A DNA stretch of 64,000 nucleotides from Anaerolineales bacterium (GTDB lineage: Bacteria > Chloroflexota > Anaerolineae > Anaerolineales > UBA4823), in the NCBI GenBank assembly GCA_016929095.1, contig JAFGJM010000015.1:62001-126000 (forward strand), written 5' to 3'. Position 1 is the first letter of the stretch, and each line of letters starts with the position of its first letter. Positions 35,535 to 44,780 of the stretch are shown piece after piece. Below the pieces are notes generated by a model, which was given only the letters and a program-made list of their open reading frames with translations, was not told where the DNA came from and made no database searches. Both the position numbers and the translations under genes were made by a program.

Positions 35535-38477
35535 TTATATCAAACATATGGGATGCACAGCGTCCCTTCCGACCCCGTCCTGAATCTGTGAACGGCAAGA
35601 TGTCCCACACGCTGCCAGGATAGCATCCGGTGAAGCTTCACGTATACGAGGAAATAACTTCTGCTCGCCCACTGCCATCGAAAGCGTATAATGCTCTTTT
35701 TCATAACCAAATGCGCCTGCCATACCGCAGCAACCCGCATCGATCACTTCGACCTGATAGCCAAAAGCGTTTAACAACTCGACACTGGCATTCACCCCAA
35801 CGGGAAAACCATCGTCGGCGGGCGGGCGGGCTTTTTGATAACAATGCCCATGAAGTAACACCTGTTTCCCACGATGTTTTTCCCCCACACTTTTCGCAAG
35901 CTTCTCATAACGCGGTCTTCCGTTCTCACCAATGCGCAATAAAAATTCATCGATCATCCAGGCGCGTTGAGCAAGTTTTTCAATATATGCATCACCAGGA
36001 AAGAAATCCAGGTATTCATCCCGCAAGGAATAAATTTCCGATGGCTCAATGCCAACCACCGGCAATTTACCCTCCGGATCGATGCGCTTTATCGATTCCA
36101 CCACATGGTTTGCGTGGCTGCGGGCTGGTTCCAGAAACCCCTTTGAAATAAGCGTACGCCCCGCCCCGATCAACGGGATCACTTGAACGTTCATGCCTAT
36201 CTCTTTTATTACCTGCAGCGTTTTCTTCTCCGTTTCCGGATGAAAATAACGCGAGAATGTATCCGTTAATAATAGCAATTCGGGTGAAGAAGGATTTTTG
36301 GGATGCCGGATATCAGCATTACTTCTCCATGAAGCAAATGCGGGGAAGGTTCTGGAAGATGATAATCCCAGGATGCCTTCACTCATTTTTTGAATGACTT
36401 TCCAACCCAACGTAGTATTTACTACAGAAGCGAAGAGGCTTCCCAGGGGCGCCAACCAGCCGATATAGCCGAATAAATAATCTCTTAATTTCCGGGGATG
36501 TGAACGATAATAATGATTGAAATATTCATATTTCAGACGGGCGATATCCACCCCGGAAGGGCATTCGGATTTACACCCCTTGCACGCCAGGCACAAATCT
36601 AACGCCTCAAAAACTGCCCTTTCGGCTTCACCGGAGGAGGGAAAGCCCTGTGAGATCATTGCCCGGAGTAAATTTGCCCGCCCTCGTGTGCTATATATTT
36701 CCTCCATCGTAACCTGGAAAGATGGGCACATCACACCTTCGGTTTGTCGGCACACGCCGGCGCCGTTACACATTTCAATGGCGCCGGCTAGCCCGCCCTG
36801 GTTGGATAAATCCAGTACGGTGCGCCAGCCTTGCGTCGCATAGCTTTGACCATAGCGCAAATGGCTGTCCATTGGGTGTGCATCCAGAATTTTCCCGGGA
36901 TTAAGTATTCCACCGGGATCTGCCGCATTTTTCACCCGCCGGAAGAGAGCGACAATTTCACTCCCATATTGGCGTTCCAGCCACTCCGAGCGTGCAATAC
37001 CCAGCCCGTGCTCCCCGCTCACCGAGCCGCCCAGGCTCAAGGTCAACGCAATTGCCTGTTCCGATATTTGCCGTAATGCCTTCACCCCCTCCGCTATTTT
37101 AAGATTGATTAACGGGCGAATATGCAGGCATCCCGCTGAAGCATGCGCGTAATAAATAGCACTGGTGCCATTTTCGGCGGTGATGCGTTTGATCTCGCGC
37201 ACAAATTGCGCTAAATTCGCCACGGGGACTGATAGATCCTCGATACAGGCGATAGTTTTCGCATCGCCTGGCTTTGATTGGAAGATACCCAATCCCATTT
37301 TGCGTACTTCCCAAACCTGCTTTTGCTGTACGGGCGACCGAATGATCTGTACATCTTTACGCAAGCGGATAGCACATCGTTGTAATTGATCCACTTTTAA
37401 CTCAGAAAACTCAACCGCTAATAAATTTGCCTGCCCACCCGGCAAAAACGCCAACTGATGGGCATATGCCGGTATGGAACCCACCAATTGAATTAAATTG
37501 GCAGGGATTAATTCCACAGTTTTGGGGGCATATTCCAATATCTGCGGCGTCGCTTCACAGGCTTGTTCGATGCTATCGAAAGCAAAAATTCCCAGGATGG
37601 TTGACCCTTCCCCTGGTACCAAACCTAGTTTTATTTGCTTTATTACTCCCAGGGTACCCTCCGAGCCTGCCATTAAACATGCCAGGTTCAGGGTATCTTC
37701 TGTCATCGGGGGATATGGTAGCCTGATATCATTGCCATACCATTGCGGCGGTTTGGAGGACGACCAGGGGAGCAAGTAATTAAGGGCATACCCGGCTGCT
37801 GTACGCCAGACCTTTGGCCAATGGCGGCAGATCAACTCATGGGAATTTTGGCGGATTTCCAGCGCCGCACGGTACAGGTTGGCTTCCGCCGATTCCCCAT
37901 CGCTTTCAGCACGGCGTCTTGCTTCAGCCAGAGGAACCGCAGCCAGGTGCGCCGTTCTGCCATCTCCAAGCACCACATCGGCAGAAACTACATGGTCAAT
38001 AGCCATGCCGTAGGTGATCGAATGCGCGCCGGCCGCATTATTGGCGATACACCCGCCCACAGTAGCCCGATCCGCCGAGGCTGGGTCGGGGGCAAACATC
38101 AAATCATGCTCTGCGGCAGCCCGGTTTAACTCAAACAAACCCAATCCGGGTTCCACAGTGATGGTGCGCTCTTGCGCATTCATTTCCAGAATGCGGTTTA
38201 AATAGCGGCTGGTATCAATAATAATACCTGCACCAATGGCTTGCCCGCCCAACCCGGTGCCAGCCCCGCGAGCGATCACCGGCGTCTGGTATTCCGCTGC
38301 CAGGTTGACGCAAGCAGAAAGATCATCCTCATCGCGTGGAAAAACAACCCCCAGGGGTTCGATTTTGTAAATCGAAGCATCGGTGCTGTAGAGTAACCGT
38401 GTGGTCAGATCATACCGCACATCCCCGGCAATTGCCTTTTTTATTTTGTGGAACAGTTCTTCAGTGGACTTTTGCAT
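35535..38477 (-). CDS. FAD-linked oxidase/Fe-S fusion, D-lactate or glycolate dehydrogenase type
   Basis: A 980-residue fusion of a GlcD-like flavoprotein and a GlcF-like iron-sulfur protein. Residues 40-230 are the PCMH FAD domain (VIARGAGTGLGGQAIG, VGGCIANNAAGAHS), 260-520 the FAD-oxidase C-terminal domain with SVSGEHGLGIARSEWL. From 600 come two 4Fe-4S sites (CLACKGCKSECPSG), and from 750 two CCG-type halves (HGHCYQKA, DAGCCGMAGAFG) that bind a further cluster. Such proteins oxidise D-lactate, glycolate or a related 2-hydroxyacid and pass electrons to quinone. Exact substrate open. 88 bases separate it from the LLM gene on the same strand. Confidence 0.92.
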   Translation of the reverse strand: MQKSTEELFHKIKKAIAGDVRYDLTTRLLYSTDASIYKIEPLGVVFPRDEDDLSACVNLAAEYQTPVIARGAGTGLGGQAIGAGIIIDTSRYLNRILEMNAQERTITVEPGLGLFELNRAAAEHDLMFAPDPASADRATVGGCIANNAAGAHSITYGMAIDHVVSADVVLGDGRTAHLAAVPLAEARRRAESDGESAEANLYRAALEIRQNSHELICRHWPKVWRTAAGYALNYLLPWSSSKPPQWYGNDIRLPYPPMTEDTLNLACLMAGSEGTLGVIKQIKLGLVPGEGSTILGIFAFDSIEQACEATPQILEYAPKTVELIPANLIQLVGSIPAYAHQLAFLPGGQANLLAVEFSELKVDQLQRCAIRLRKDVQIIRSPVQQKQVWEVRKMGLGIFQSKPGDAKTIACIEDLSVPVANLAQFVREIKRITAENGTSAIYYAHASAGCLHIRPLINLKIAEGVKALRQISEQAIALTLSLGGSVSGEHGLGIARSEWLERQYGSEIVALFRRVKNAADPGGILNPGKILDAHPMDSHLRYGQSYATQGWRTVLDLSNQGGLAGAIEMCNGAGVCRQTEGVMCPSFQVTMEEIYSTRGRANLLRAMISQGFPSSGEAERAVFEALDLCLACKGCKSECPSGVDIARLKYEYFNHYYRSHPRKLRDYLFGYIGWLAPLGSLFASVVNTTLGWKVIQKMSEGILGLSSSRTFPAFASWRSNADIRHPKNPSSPELLLLTDTFSRYFHPETEKKTLQVIKEIGMNVQVIPLIGAGRTLISKGFLEPARSHANHVVESIKRIDPEGKLPVVGIEPSEIYSLRDEYLDFFPGDAYIEKLAQRAWMIDEFLLRIGENGRPRYEKLAKSVGEKHRGKQVLLHGHCYQKARPPADDGFPVGVNASVELLNAFGYQVEVIDAGCCGMAGAFGYEKEHYTLSMAVGEQKLFPRIREASPDAILAACGTSCRSQIQDGVGRDAVHPICLI

Positions 38478-38565
38478 AGAGAATCATAGAGATCCATTGA
38501 GATTCAATAAAGGGCAACCAGGCAATCCCCCACCGATCATAAGGGTTTTGTCATGCTCGATCAGG

Positions 38566-39564
38566 TCAAGCCTGGGCAAACGTATCCACCAGTAAGCGCA
38601 CGTCACCACCTACCGGGTAAAGGATCGGACAGGTGCAGCCATGTTTACGGTACTCCGCCACCCTGGCACGCGCCTCTTGCGGCGTTCCTGATGCTGTAAT
38701 GCGGTGGATCAAGTCTTCGGGTACCAAATGTTTTGCCTGGTTGATCTGCTCTTTGGTGGCTGGCCAACCTAGAATCGCTTGGATTTGTGCGACGATTTCC
38801 GGTGACACTCCCGAAGCTTTCGCAATATGCGGCTGTTGCGCCAGGTATTGGGTTAACAATCCTCTTGTTGAATCAATGGCCTTTTCTCGATCGTTATCCA
38901 CCGAGCACACCACCAGTTGAGGCTTGTCGATATCCTCCAGCCTTCTGCCAGCCATTTGCGCGCCTTTCGCCAGGCATTCTAGAGCATTATCGTTATATTC
39001 CGGTGGAACGCAATAATTCAACACCACACCATCCGAAATCTCGCCTGCCAGCTCCATCATCTTATCGCCGGTAGCGCCAATCATAATGGGTACGCGGCGC
39101 GGCGTTCGACGGCCATGTACCACATCCAATTCGATACCATCCACGTGGTGGAACTCACCGTGAAAAGTAACCCGTTCCATATTGAGTAGACGGCGTAACA
39201 CGATGATCGTTTCTCGCATGGCGGTTAATGGCTTGCGCCGCTCGATGCCCACATTACGCGCCAGGGGGTCCCACCAAGCGCCAATCCCGCAAATGATCCT
39301 GTCCGGCGCCAGATCGTCCAGAGTCAGGAAAGTAGCTGCCAATAAACCAATATTGCGCGTCCAATTATTGATCACGCCCGATCCCACTTTGATGCGTTCG
39401 GTAACTGCCGCATATGCCGCCATGGGTACAATCGCATCGCGCACCAGGCGCGATTCCGCTTGCCACACTGCCTCAAACCCGCGTTGCTCTGCATATCGCG
39501 CATAATCTAAACCATCACGCAGATCATGGGCATCCTGTAAATATAGTGCAACACGTTCACTCAT
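38566..39564 (-). CDS. LLM-class F420-dependent oxidoreductase
   Basis: A 332-residue (alpha/beta)8 barrel of the luciferase-like monooxygenase class, F420 branch. Seen: [63 protein letters not shown], and [25 protein letters not shown]. The layout is close to Mer-like (methylene-tetrahydromethanopterin reductase) enzymes. Reduced F420 would be the hydride donor, which fits the cofactor genes starting 64 bases upstream. Substrate unknown. Confidence 0.9.
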   Translation of the reverse strand: MSERVALYLQDAHDLRDGLDYARYAEQRGFEAVWQAESRLVRDAIVPMAAYAAVTERIKVGSGVINNWTRNIGLLAATFLTLDDLAPDRIICGIGAWWDPLARNVGIERRKPLTAMRETIIVLRRLLNMERVTFHGEFHHVDGIELDVVHGRRTPRRVPIMIGATGDKMMELAGEISDGVVLNYCVPPEYNDNALECLAKGAQMAGRRLEDIDKPQLVVCSVDNDREKAIDSTRGLLTQYLAQQPHIAKASGVSPEIVAQIQAILGWPATKEQINQAKHLVPEDLIHRITASGTPQEARARVAEYRKHGCTCPILYPVGGDVRLLVDTFAQA

Positions 39565-39628
39565 ATGTACCTCCGCTCACTCGATAATTATTATTGAAAT
39601 CAAATAACTCTAATCGATTACCTTTCAT

Positions 39629-40240
39629 TCATTCAGGTAGTGTTTTTAGCTGGTTGAAAGCCAGATCGAAATCATCCGGCAGGTCAACATCCAAAGCCAG
39701 ATGGGGTAATTCAACAACCTCCAACCTTGCCCCAGCCAGATTGGCAAGATCGCAATGTTTTTGAAATGAATTTATCCCAAAATCATATCGAATAATCCCC
39801 GGAGGGGATACCAATAAAGCATTCGTCCCCTCCATGCGCCGGTCCGGAGAGATGACCACCACCGGCGGATCGACCGCCTTGATAATTAATGTGTGGATAT
39901 CTTCGACAGTGATGAGAGGCAAATCGGCAGGCAGCACCAGCACACCCTGGATTTTGTTGCGTTTCGCAAATATTGTAGCCCGCGATAACGCTCGGTTAAG
40001 CTGCGACCCGGTCGTCTCCTGGATCGAGCGAGCGCCTTGTTTGCGTGCTATTGCCAGTGCCTGGGGGTCGCGGCTGATCACCAAAACCTGGTCAATTTCA
40101 CGGATTTGCCTCAGACTCTTGATGGTATGTAATAATAACCGCCGATTTAAATTCGCGCGTTCATCATCTGTCAGCACACCAGACAACCGTGATTTTCCCA
40201 AACGTAAGGGTTTAACCGGCACAACCGCCCACAATGTCAT
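39629..40240 (-). CDS. cofC: CofC, 2-phospho-L-lactate (phosphoenolpyruvate) guanylyltransferase
   Basis: A 203-residue nucleotidyltransferase that activates 2-phospholactate or PEP with GTP for F420 assembly. Seen: AVVPVKPLRLGKSRLS, LVISRDPQAL, ALSRATIFAKRN and the metal-binding LVLPADLPLITVEDI, then VISPDRRMEGTNALLVSPP. Fold is MobA-like. The stop overlaps the cofD start by one base, and all F420 genes run in the same direction. Whether the preferred acceptor is PEP (actinobacterial style) or 2-phospholactate cannot be told. Confidence 0.93.
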   Translation of the reverse strand: MTLWAVVPVKPLRLGKSRLSGVLTDDERANLNRRLLLHTIKSLRQIREIDQVLVISRDPQALAIARKQGARSIQETTGSQLNRALSRATIFAKRNKIQGVLVLPADLPLITVEDIHTLIIKAVDPPVVVISPDRRMEGTNALLVSPPGIIRYDFGINSFQKHCDLANLAGARLEVVELPHLALDVDLPDDFDLAFNQLKTLPE

Positions 40241-41211
40241 TAAGATTTCTCCTTCAAGGGTGCTCGTAATAACATCTCACCGAATTGTATCGTTTCTTTC
40301 GCCAATCGGGCGCGCTCCGGTATCTCATTCATGAGGATATTAGTGATCATGGGTCGAATTCCTGATGCCTCCACATCGCCAGCCTGGGACTGATCGGTGC
40401 TATCCATAATGAAAGCGGAAAGAATGCTGCCGTAATGCTGTGCTACCTTCAATGCAGAAGGCTTAATGCCCATTTCGCGGTACATTTTTGCTGCCGGCCC
40501 TTTCAGCGCCTGCCCCCCAATGATCGGCGAAACCGCCACCACAACCCGCCCGGTCAATGCATCCCGAATTCCCGGCACACCTAATATCGGTTGAATGCTC
40601 ACCCAGGGATTGGAAGGGCAGATGATAATCAGGTCAGCCTGGAAAATGCTTTCGAGTACACCCGGCGCCGGGGCAGCTTTTTTGATACCCCTAAACTCGA
40701 AACCCTTCACTCGAGGCTGGCATTTTAAGCGCACAAAATATTCCTGAAAAAGGAGTTGTCCTTGCTCGGTATCCACCCAGGTTTGAATCACATCATCGCT
40801 CATGGGAAGAATGGGATGATGAATGCCCCAGGCATGGCAGAAATCACGTGTTATCTGGCTCAGGGTTTGCCCGGCGCCCAGCCGTCGGGTACGCTCCAGA
40901 TGTGTCCCCAGATCGTTATCACCCAGGTTGAACCAATCTGGTCCGCCTAATGCCACTAAATTGTGCATGGCGTTCCAGGATTCGTTCCTCCTTCCCCAGC
41001 CGGTCTCCGGGTTATTGATCCCTGCCAGGTTATAACAAACTGTATCCAGGTCAGGGGAAATATATAAACCCAAATGCTCAAAATCATCCCCGGTATTGAC
41101 GATAATCGTGAGACAATCGGGGGAAACAAGTTGCGCCAAACCATCGGCGAGTTTGGCGCCTCCAACACCGCCTGCCAACGCTACGATTTTCAACCGTTTG
41201 TTTTTTTGCAC
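40240..41211 (-). CDS. cofD: CofD, 2-phospho-L-lactate transferase
   Basis: A 323-residue enzyme that transfers the phospholactyl (or phosphoenolpyruvyl) group to deazaflavin Fo, giving F420-0. Seen: ALAGGVGGAKLADGLA, VNTGDDFEHLGLYISPDLDTV with Asp-rich GPPL contact loop, LGDNDLGTHLERT, LPMSDDVIQT and IICPSNPWVSIQPILGVPG. Complete; typical length 310-330. Partner genes cofC and cofE flank it. Confidence 0.96.
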   Translation of the reverse strand: MQKNKRLKIVALAGGVGGAKLADGLAQLVSPDCLTIIVNTGDDFEHLGLYISPDLDTVCYNLAGINNPETGWGRRNESWNAMHNLVALGGPDWFNLGDNDLGTHLERTRRLGAGQTLSQITRDFCHAWGIHHPILPMSDDVIQTWVDTEQGQLLFQEYFVRLKCQPRVKGFEFRGIKKAAPAPGVLESIFQADLIIICPSNPWVSIQPILGVPGIRDALTGRVVVAVSPIIGGQALKGPAAKMYREMGIKPSALKVAQHYGSILSAFIMDSTDQSQAGDVEASGIRPMITNILMNEIPERARLAKETIQFGEMLLRAPLKEKS

Positions 41212-41222
41212 GCCAAACCCCT

Positions 41223-41987
41223 TTAACGGAACAGATCCTGTTCTCTGGGACGGATCAATTCTTTTAATGATCCCGGGCGTAATGGGTAAGGGAAACCGCG
41301 CACATGGATTATTGGCGTCCCTTCAGCAGCCTGCCCCATTATCAAAGAAGCTGCAGCGGCCAATTCATCGGCAGCGCCTACCTGTGTGATACGCAATTGG
41401 TAATTAAACAAATCGGGTGTGCCGCGCAAATCCACCAGACCGGGTAGCCCGGAAATCCCAATGGCAACACCCACGGTACCCAACCGCCAGGCTCTGCCGT
41501 GCGAATCGATGATCATCACACCCACGGAAACGCAACTGGCTTTCTCCAATGAACGTCGGATAATATCTGCAGAGGCATCCGGAGCAAGCGGTAACAGCAA
41601 TACATATTCCTCATCCTCATTACCCGATCCCGCGACATTCGAATGATCGATCCCGGCGTTAGCGCACACAAATCCCAGACGATGCTCCACAATGATCGTC
41701 CCGGGTTTGGCGCGCAGTACTTCCCTGCTTTCCGCGAGAATAACCTCAATCAATCGCGGGTCTTTTGCGGTTTGTGCGGCTAAATCCATGGCTTTTATGG
41801 AGGGTGTTACCGATGATAAATTTACCATCCTCCCATCTGCTTTAGAGACGATCTTCTGCGCCAAGACCAAAATATCGCCATCCTGCAGCGTAATCCCTGC
41901 TCCTGGCAGCGATTGGAGAATTATGACCGATAAGTCGTCCCCTGGTTGAATAAGGGGTATTCCTGGAATAGGGGTTAAAGTAAGCAT
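41223..41987 (-). CDS. cofE: CofE, F420-0:gamma-glutamyl ligase
   Basis: A 254-residue ligase that adds gamma-linked glutamates to F420-0. Seen: PGIPLIQPGDDLSVI, GDILVLAQKIVSKADGR, the VCANAGIDHSNVAG loop, and a late DSHGRAWRLGTVGVAIGISG metal/GTP site. It is the stand-alone form, without the FbiB-type nitroreductase C-terminal domain of mycobacteria. Overlaps npdG by one base. How many glutamates are added is not inferable. Confidence 0.96.
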   Translation of the reverse strand: MLTLTPIPGIPLIQPGDDLSVIILQSLPGAGITLQDGDILVLAQKIVSKADGRMVNLSSVTPSIKAMDLAAQTAKDPRLIEVILAESREVLRAKPGTIIVEHRLGFVCANAGIDHSNVAGSGNEDEEYVLLLPLAPDASADIIRRSLEKASCVSVGVMIIDSHGRAWRLGTVGVAIGISGLPGLVDLRGTPDLFNYQLRITQVGAADELAAAASLIMGQAAEGTPIIHVRGFPYPLRPGSLKELIRPREQDLFR

Positions 41988-42673
41988 TAACTCTTAAGCG
42001 GATGCCCTTCTAAACCCGAAATAAAAAGACTGGCATTCTTGATACCATAATATTTATTGATACTGATTAAAAGTGCAGTCAGCCCTTCTACGACAATGGC
42101 ATTGTCCAAACCGCCGGCGAATAAGGCGCGCATACCTGCGGCATTTGCCAGGTCAATCACTTTTTGTGCGGATGGTATATCATCTGAACAGAGAAGCACA
42201 TCGCAATCCAGGGTTTCACCCAGTTTCTTTTTCAGTGAGTGTGCAGGCACGTTCTGGAAAGCTGCCACAACGTTCACCTGATCGCCCAACAAATTTTGCG
42301 CCATACGGGCTGCGGAAGGCGGCGTTGGAGGTGCGGGCGCCCGGAAGTCCACCCGGGCAGTGGCATCCACTAAAATTTTTCCCTGCAATGAAGAACTAAG
42401 ACTCTTCAAGGCTGCCTGGTGCGCTTCCTGGACAACGGTTAGAACACAAATTTCAGCACTTTCTGCCGCATGATTGTTTTCCAGTCCTGTGATCATTTCT
42501 TTGCCTAATATTTTATTCAATTCACCGGCAATCATTTGTGCTTTCTCTAATTGCCTGGAACCGATGATCACCGGATATCCCACATACGCCCAGCGCAGGG
42601 CTAATCCGGAACCTTCTTTCCCAGTGCCGCCTAAAATGGCTATGACTGGTTTCACCGCAAAATTATCTGACAT
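41987..42673 (-). CDS. npdG: F420H2:NADP oxidoreductase
   Basis: A 228-residue Rossmann protein that swaps hydride between NADP(H) and F420. Seen: AILGGTGKEGSGLALRWA nucleotide loop with following IIGSRQLEKA (Ser-Arg reads the NADP phosphate), VVAAFQNVPA and NNAIVVEGL-like C-terminal region. ATG 42673 is chosen because a GAGG site lies ten bases before it and family similarity starts there; the frame stays open to 42739. It ends the cofC-cofD-cofE set and overlaps the aminohydrolase gene by 11 bases. Confidence 0.93.
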   Translation of the reverse strand: MSDNFAVKPVIAILGGTGKEGSGLALRWAYVGYPVIIGSRQLEKAQMIAGELNKILGKEMITGLENNHAAESAEICVLTVVQEAHQAALKSLSSSLQGKILVDATARVDFRAPAPPTPPSAARMAQNLLGDQVNVVAAFQNVPAHSLKKKLGETLDCDVLLCSDDIPSAQKVIDLANAAGMRALFAGGLDNAIVVEGLTALLISINKYYGIKNASLFISGLEGHPLKS

Positions 42674-44012
42674 TTTGATCATACCTCGCCCAAGTTTTTT
42701 TTGCCAATTCGATGGCGTGCGCGGAGACGGCTTTTTCATCCATAGTCAATAACTGCCGGTCTTTCATCAACACCTTGCCTGCTACCATGGTTGTGGTCAC
42801 TAAACTTGCCTGAAAACCAAAAACGATGTGCCAGGGCAGGTTTTCGGGGGTAAGCGGGGTGAAAGGATGGTAATCAACAAAGATTAAGTCGGCATATGCC
42901 CCTTTAACCAACCTCCCAATAGGAGCATGCTGAAAATACATGCCCGCCAGGCTGGCATTATGATATGCGCCCATCACTGCCACATCCGAAGCCGGCATGC
43001 GTCGCGAATCGTGGTGCCACAATTTCTGCACCAGATATGCCGCTTTCCATTCATCCCACATCGTATGAGAGAAACCATCCGTCCCCAGGCACACCGGTAT
43101 ACCCATGCGCATGAAATCCTCGATTTTTGCCACGCCGACTCCATTATTCATGTTCGAGCGCGGCTGATGAGTCACCCAGGCACCGCTTTCAGCAATTAAG
43201 TTAACTTCACGCATATCGACATGTACACAATGCACCAGGATGCTTTGCCGGCTTAACAAATGCTTACGGTGTAAACGATCTACCACGCGTAACCCGGATT
43301 TCGCCAGGCTGTCATACTCATCCGCTTCACTTTCCGCCACATGAATGTGAAAGCCGGTATCCTCAGGCGCCGCTTGCTGGCACGCTTCCAGCGTCTCATC
43401 CGAGAGGGTCAAACCTGCATGTAACCCAAAGGTGGCTGCCAGCCTTCCATTTGCTGTATCCCCCTGACGTATCCGCTCAATAAACCGAACATTCTCGGCG
43501 ATTCCAGCTCTGGCTTGAGCAGCGCCATCCCGGTCTGTAACTTCGTAACACAGTACCGCTCTTACACCGGCTTGCGCCACAGCCTCGGCTATCACATCCA
43601 ATGAGCCATCGATGGCATTTGGCGAGGCATGGTGGTCGAATAATGTAGTCGTGCCATGACGAATGGCGTCGACCAGCATTACTTCAGCCGAGGCGCGCAC
43701 GTCATCTAGTGTTAAAGACCGGTCCAATGGCCACCATAATTTTTCCAGTATCTCCGGAAAATCTTTGGGAGGGGTAACCGGAATTGCCATACCGCGTGCA
43801 AAAGCGCCATAAAAATGAGTGTGGGCACAAATATTGCCTGGCATCACATATTGACCCTTGGCGTCCAATTGTTCCTCCTGCGGATAACGGGTCAATAATT
43901 CATTTTGTGGCGAAATTTCGACGATCCGTCCATTCGAAACATAGAGCGCATAGTCTTCTAAAATCTGGTTTGGTTCTTCCCAGGTGATCAATTTCCCATT
44001 CGTAATTAACAT
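42663..44012 (-). CDS. SsnA-like metal-dependent aminohydrolase
   Basis: A 449-residue amidohydrolase-superfamily protein. Seen: MPGNICAHTHFYGAFARGM with the metal-binding HxH, VDAIRHGTTTLFDHHASP, IHVAESEADEYDS, VHCVHVD, and LGTDGFSHTMWDEWK with the catalytic Asp. Similarity looks closest to SsnA, a putative aminohydrolase found in E. coli within a purine/selenium-associated cluster. It would deaminate a purine, pyrimidine or related ring. GGGAG lies seven bases before ATG 44012; an earlier ATG at 44030 sits in the NUDIX gene. Substrate unproven. Confidence 0.85.
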   Translation of the reverse strand: MLITNGKLITWEEPNQILEDYALYVSNGRIVEISPQNELLTRYPQEEQLDAKGQYVMPGNICAHTHFYGAFARGMAIPVTPPKDFPEILEKLWWPLDRSLTLDDVRASAEVMLVDAIRHGTTTLFDHHASPNAIDGSLDVIAEAVAQAGVRAVLCYEVTDRDGAAQARAGIAENVRFIERIRQGDTANGRLAATFGLHAGLTLSDETLEACQQAAPEDTGFHIHVAESEADEYDSLAKSGLRVVDRLHRKHLLSRQSILVHCVHVDMREVNLIAESGAWVTHQPRSNMNNGVGVAKIEDFMRMGIPVCLGTDGFSHTMWDEWKAAYLVQKLWHHDSRRMPASDVAVMGAYHNASLAGMYFQHAPIGRLVKGAYADLIFVDYHPFTPLTPENLPWHIVFGFQASLVTTTMVAGKVLMKDRQLLTMDEKAVSAHAIELAKKTWARYDQNVR

Positions 44013-44026
44013 AATTGACTCCCAAC

Positions 44027-44656
44027 TCAATCAAAAGCCGATAAACATCCAGGATCTTTATATGCCTTGAAAACATCAGCAATATGACGGGGTTTGGTGC
44101 GTTCGCCAGATAAAACTGCCGGGATTTCATCTTCGCCATAAAATGCCACCTCGCTGGTTTCATTGCTGGGACGCGCTTCTCCACTCAAGATATCGCACAA
44201 GAAGACTATCTTGAAGGCATGGAACACTTCCAAAGGACCAACACGATTGGCGTCATAAACACCGACCACCTTTCGAGCTTGGACACGGAAACCGGCTTCT
44301 TCCCACACCTCACGCTCGGCTGCCTCAGAGGGCACATCGCCGACATCTGCCCAGCCGCCCGGCATTGTCCAACCACCATCCTGATTTTCTTTAACCATTA
44401 ACAATTTACCATCGCGTATCACTGCGCCGCGTACATCGATATGCGGTGTGGCATATCCCACCTGAGCGTTAAAAGCATCCACCAGAGGCACAATCTCCAG
44501 GTGTGAATATTCGCCGATAATTTCAGCAGCGATTTCCATCAACCTCTGATTACGCTGGCGCTGGAAATCATTTTCGGAGAAGTGATAACTGGTTTGCGCT
44601 AAAGCCTGGATTTCGCGCGCCCAGGTCAACCAGCGGGGGACAGTGATGTCATTCAT
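44027..44656 (-). CDS. NUDIX hydrolase
   Basis: A 209-residue protein with an N-terminal helical domain (about 1-65, ALAQTSYHFSENDFQRQRN, of the Nudix_N_2 kind) followed by a NUDIX fold. The box reads GGWADVGDVPSEAAEREVWEEAG and fits Gx5Ex7REUxEExGU apart from an aspartate/valine change at the start. Relatives cleave ADP-ribose or other nucleoside diphosphates linked to X. 14 bases separate it from the aminohydrolase, suggesting a shared nucleotide-salvage role (inference). Confidence 0.88.
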   Translation of the reverse strand: MNDITVPRWLTWAREIQALAQTSYHFSENDFQRQRNQRLMEIAAEIIGEYSHLEIVPLVDAFNAQVGYATPHIDVRGAVIRDGKLLMVKENQDGGWTMPGGWADVGDVPSEAAEREVWEEAGFRVQARKVVGVYDANRVGPLEVFHAFKIVFLCDILSGEARPSNETSEVAFYGEDEIPAVLSGERTKPRHIADVFKAYKDPGCLSAFD

Positions 44657-44780
44657 TGAAGTTCATTACTCCAGTTTTTTATAAGAAAGTTTGCAGTTTT
44701 CAGCAGTCAGTGATCAATTTTTTATTATTTGATTCCTGGCTACCGTTTTTCCTGGTTTTCCTATAAAAGATTTATTTAAT

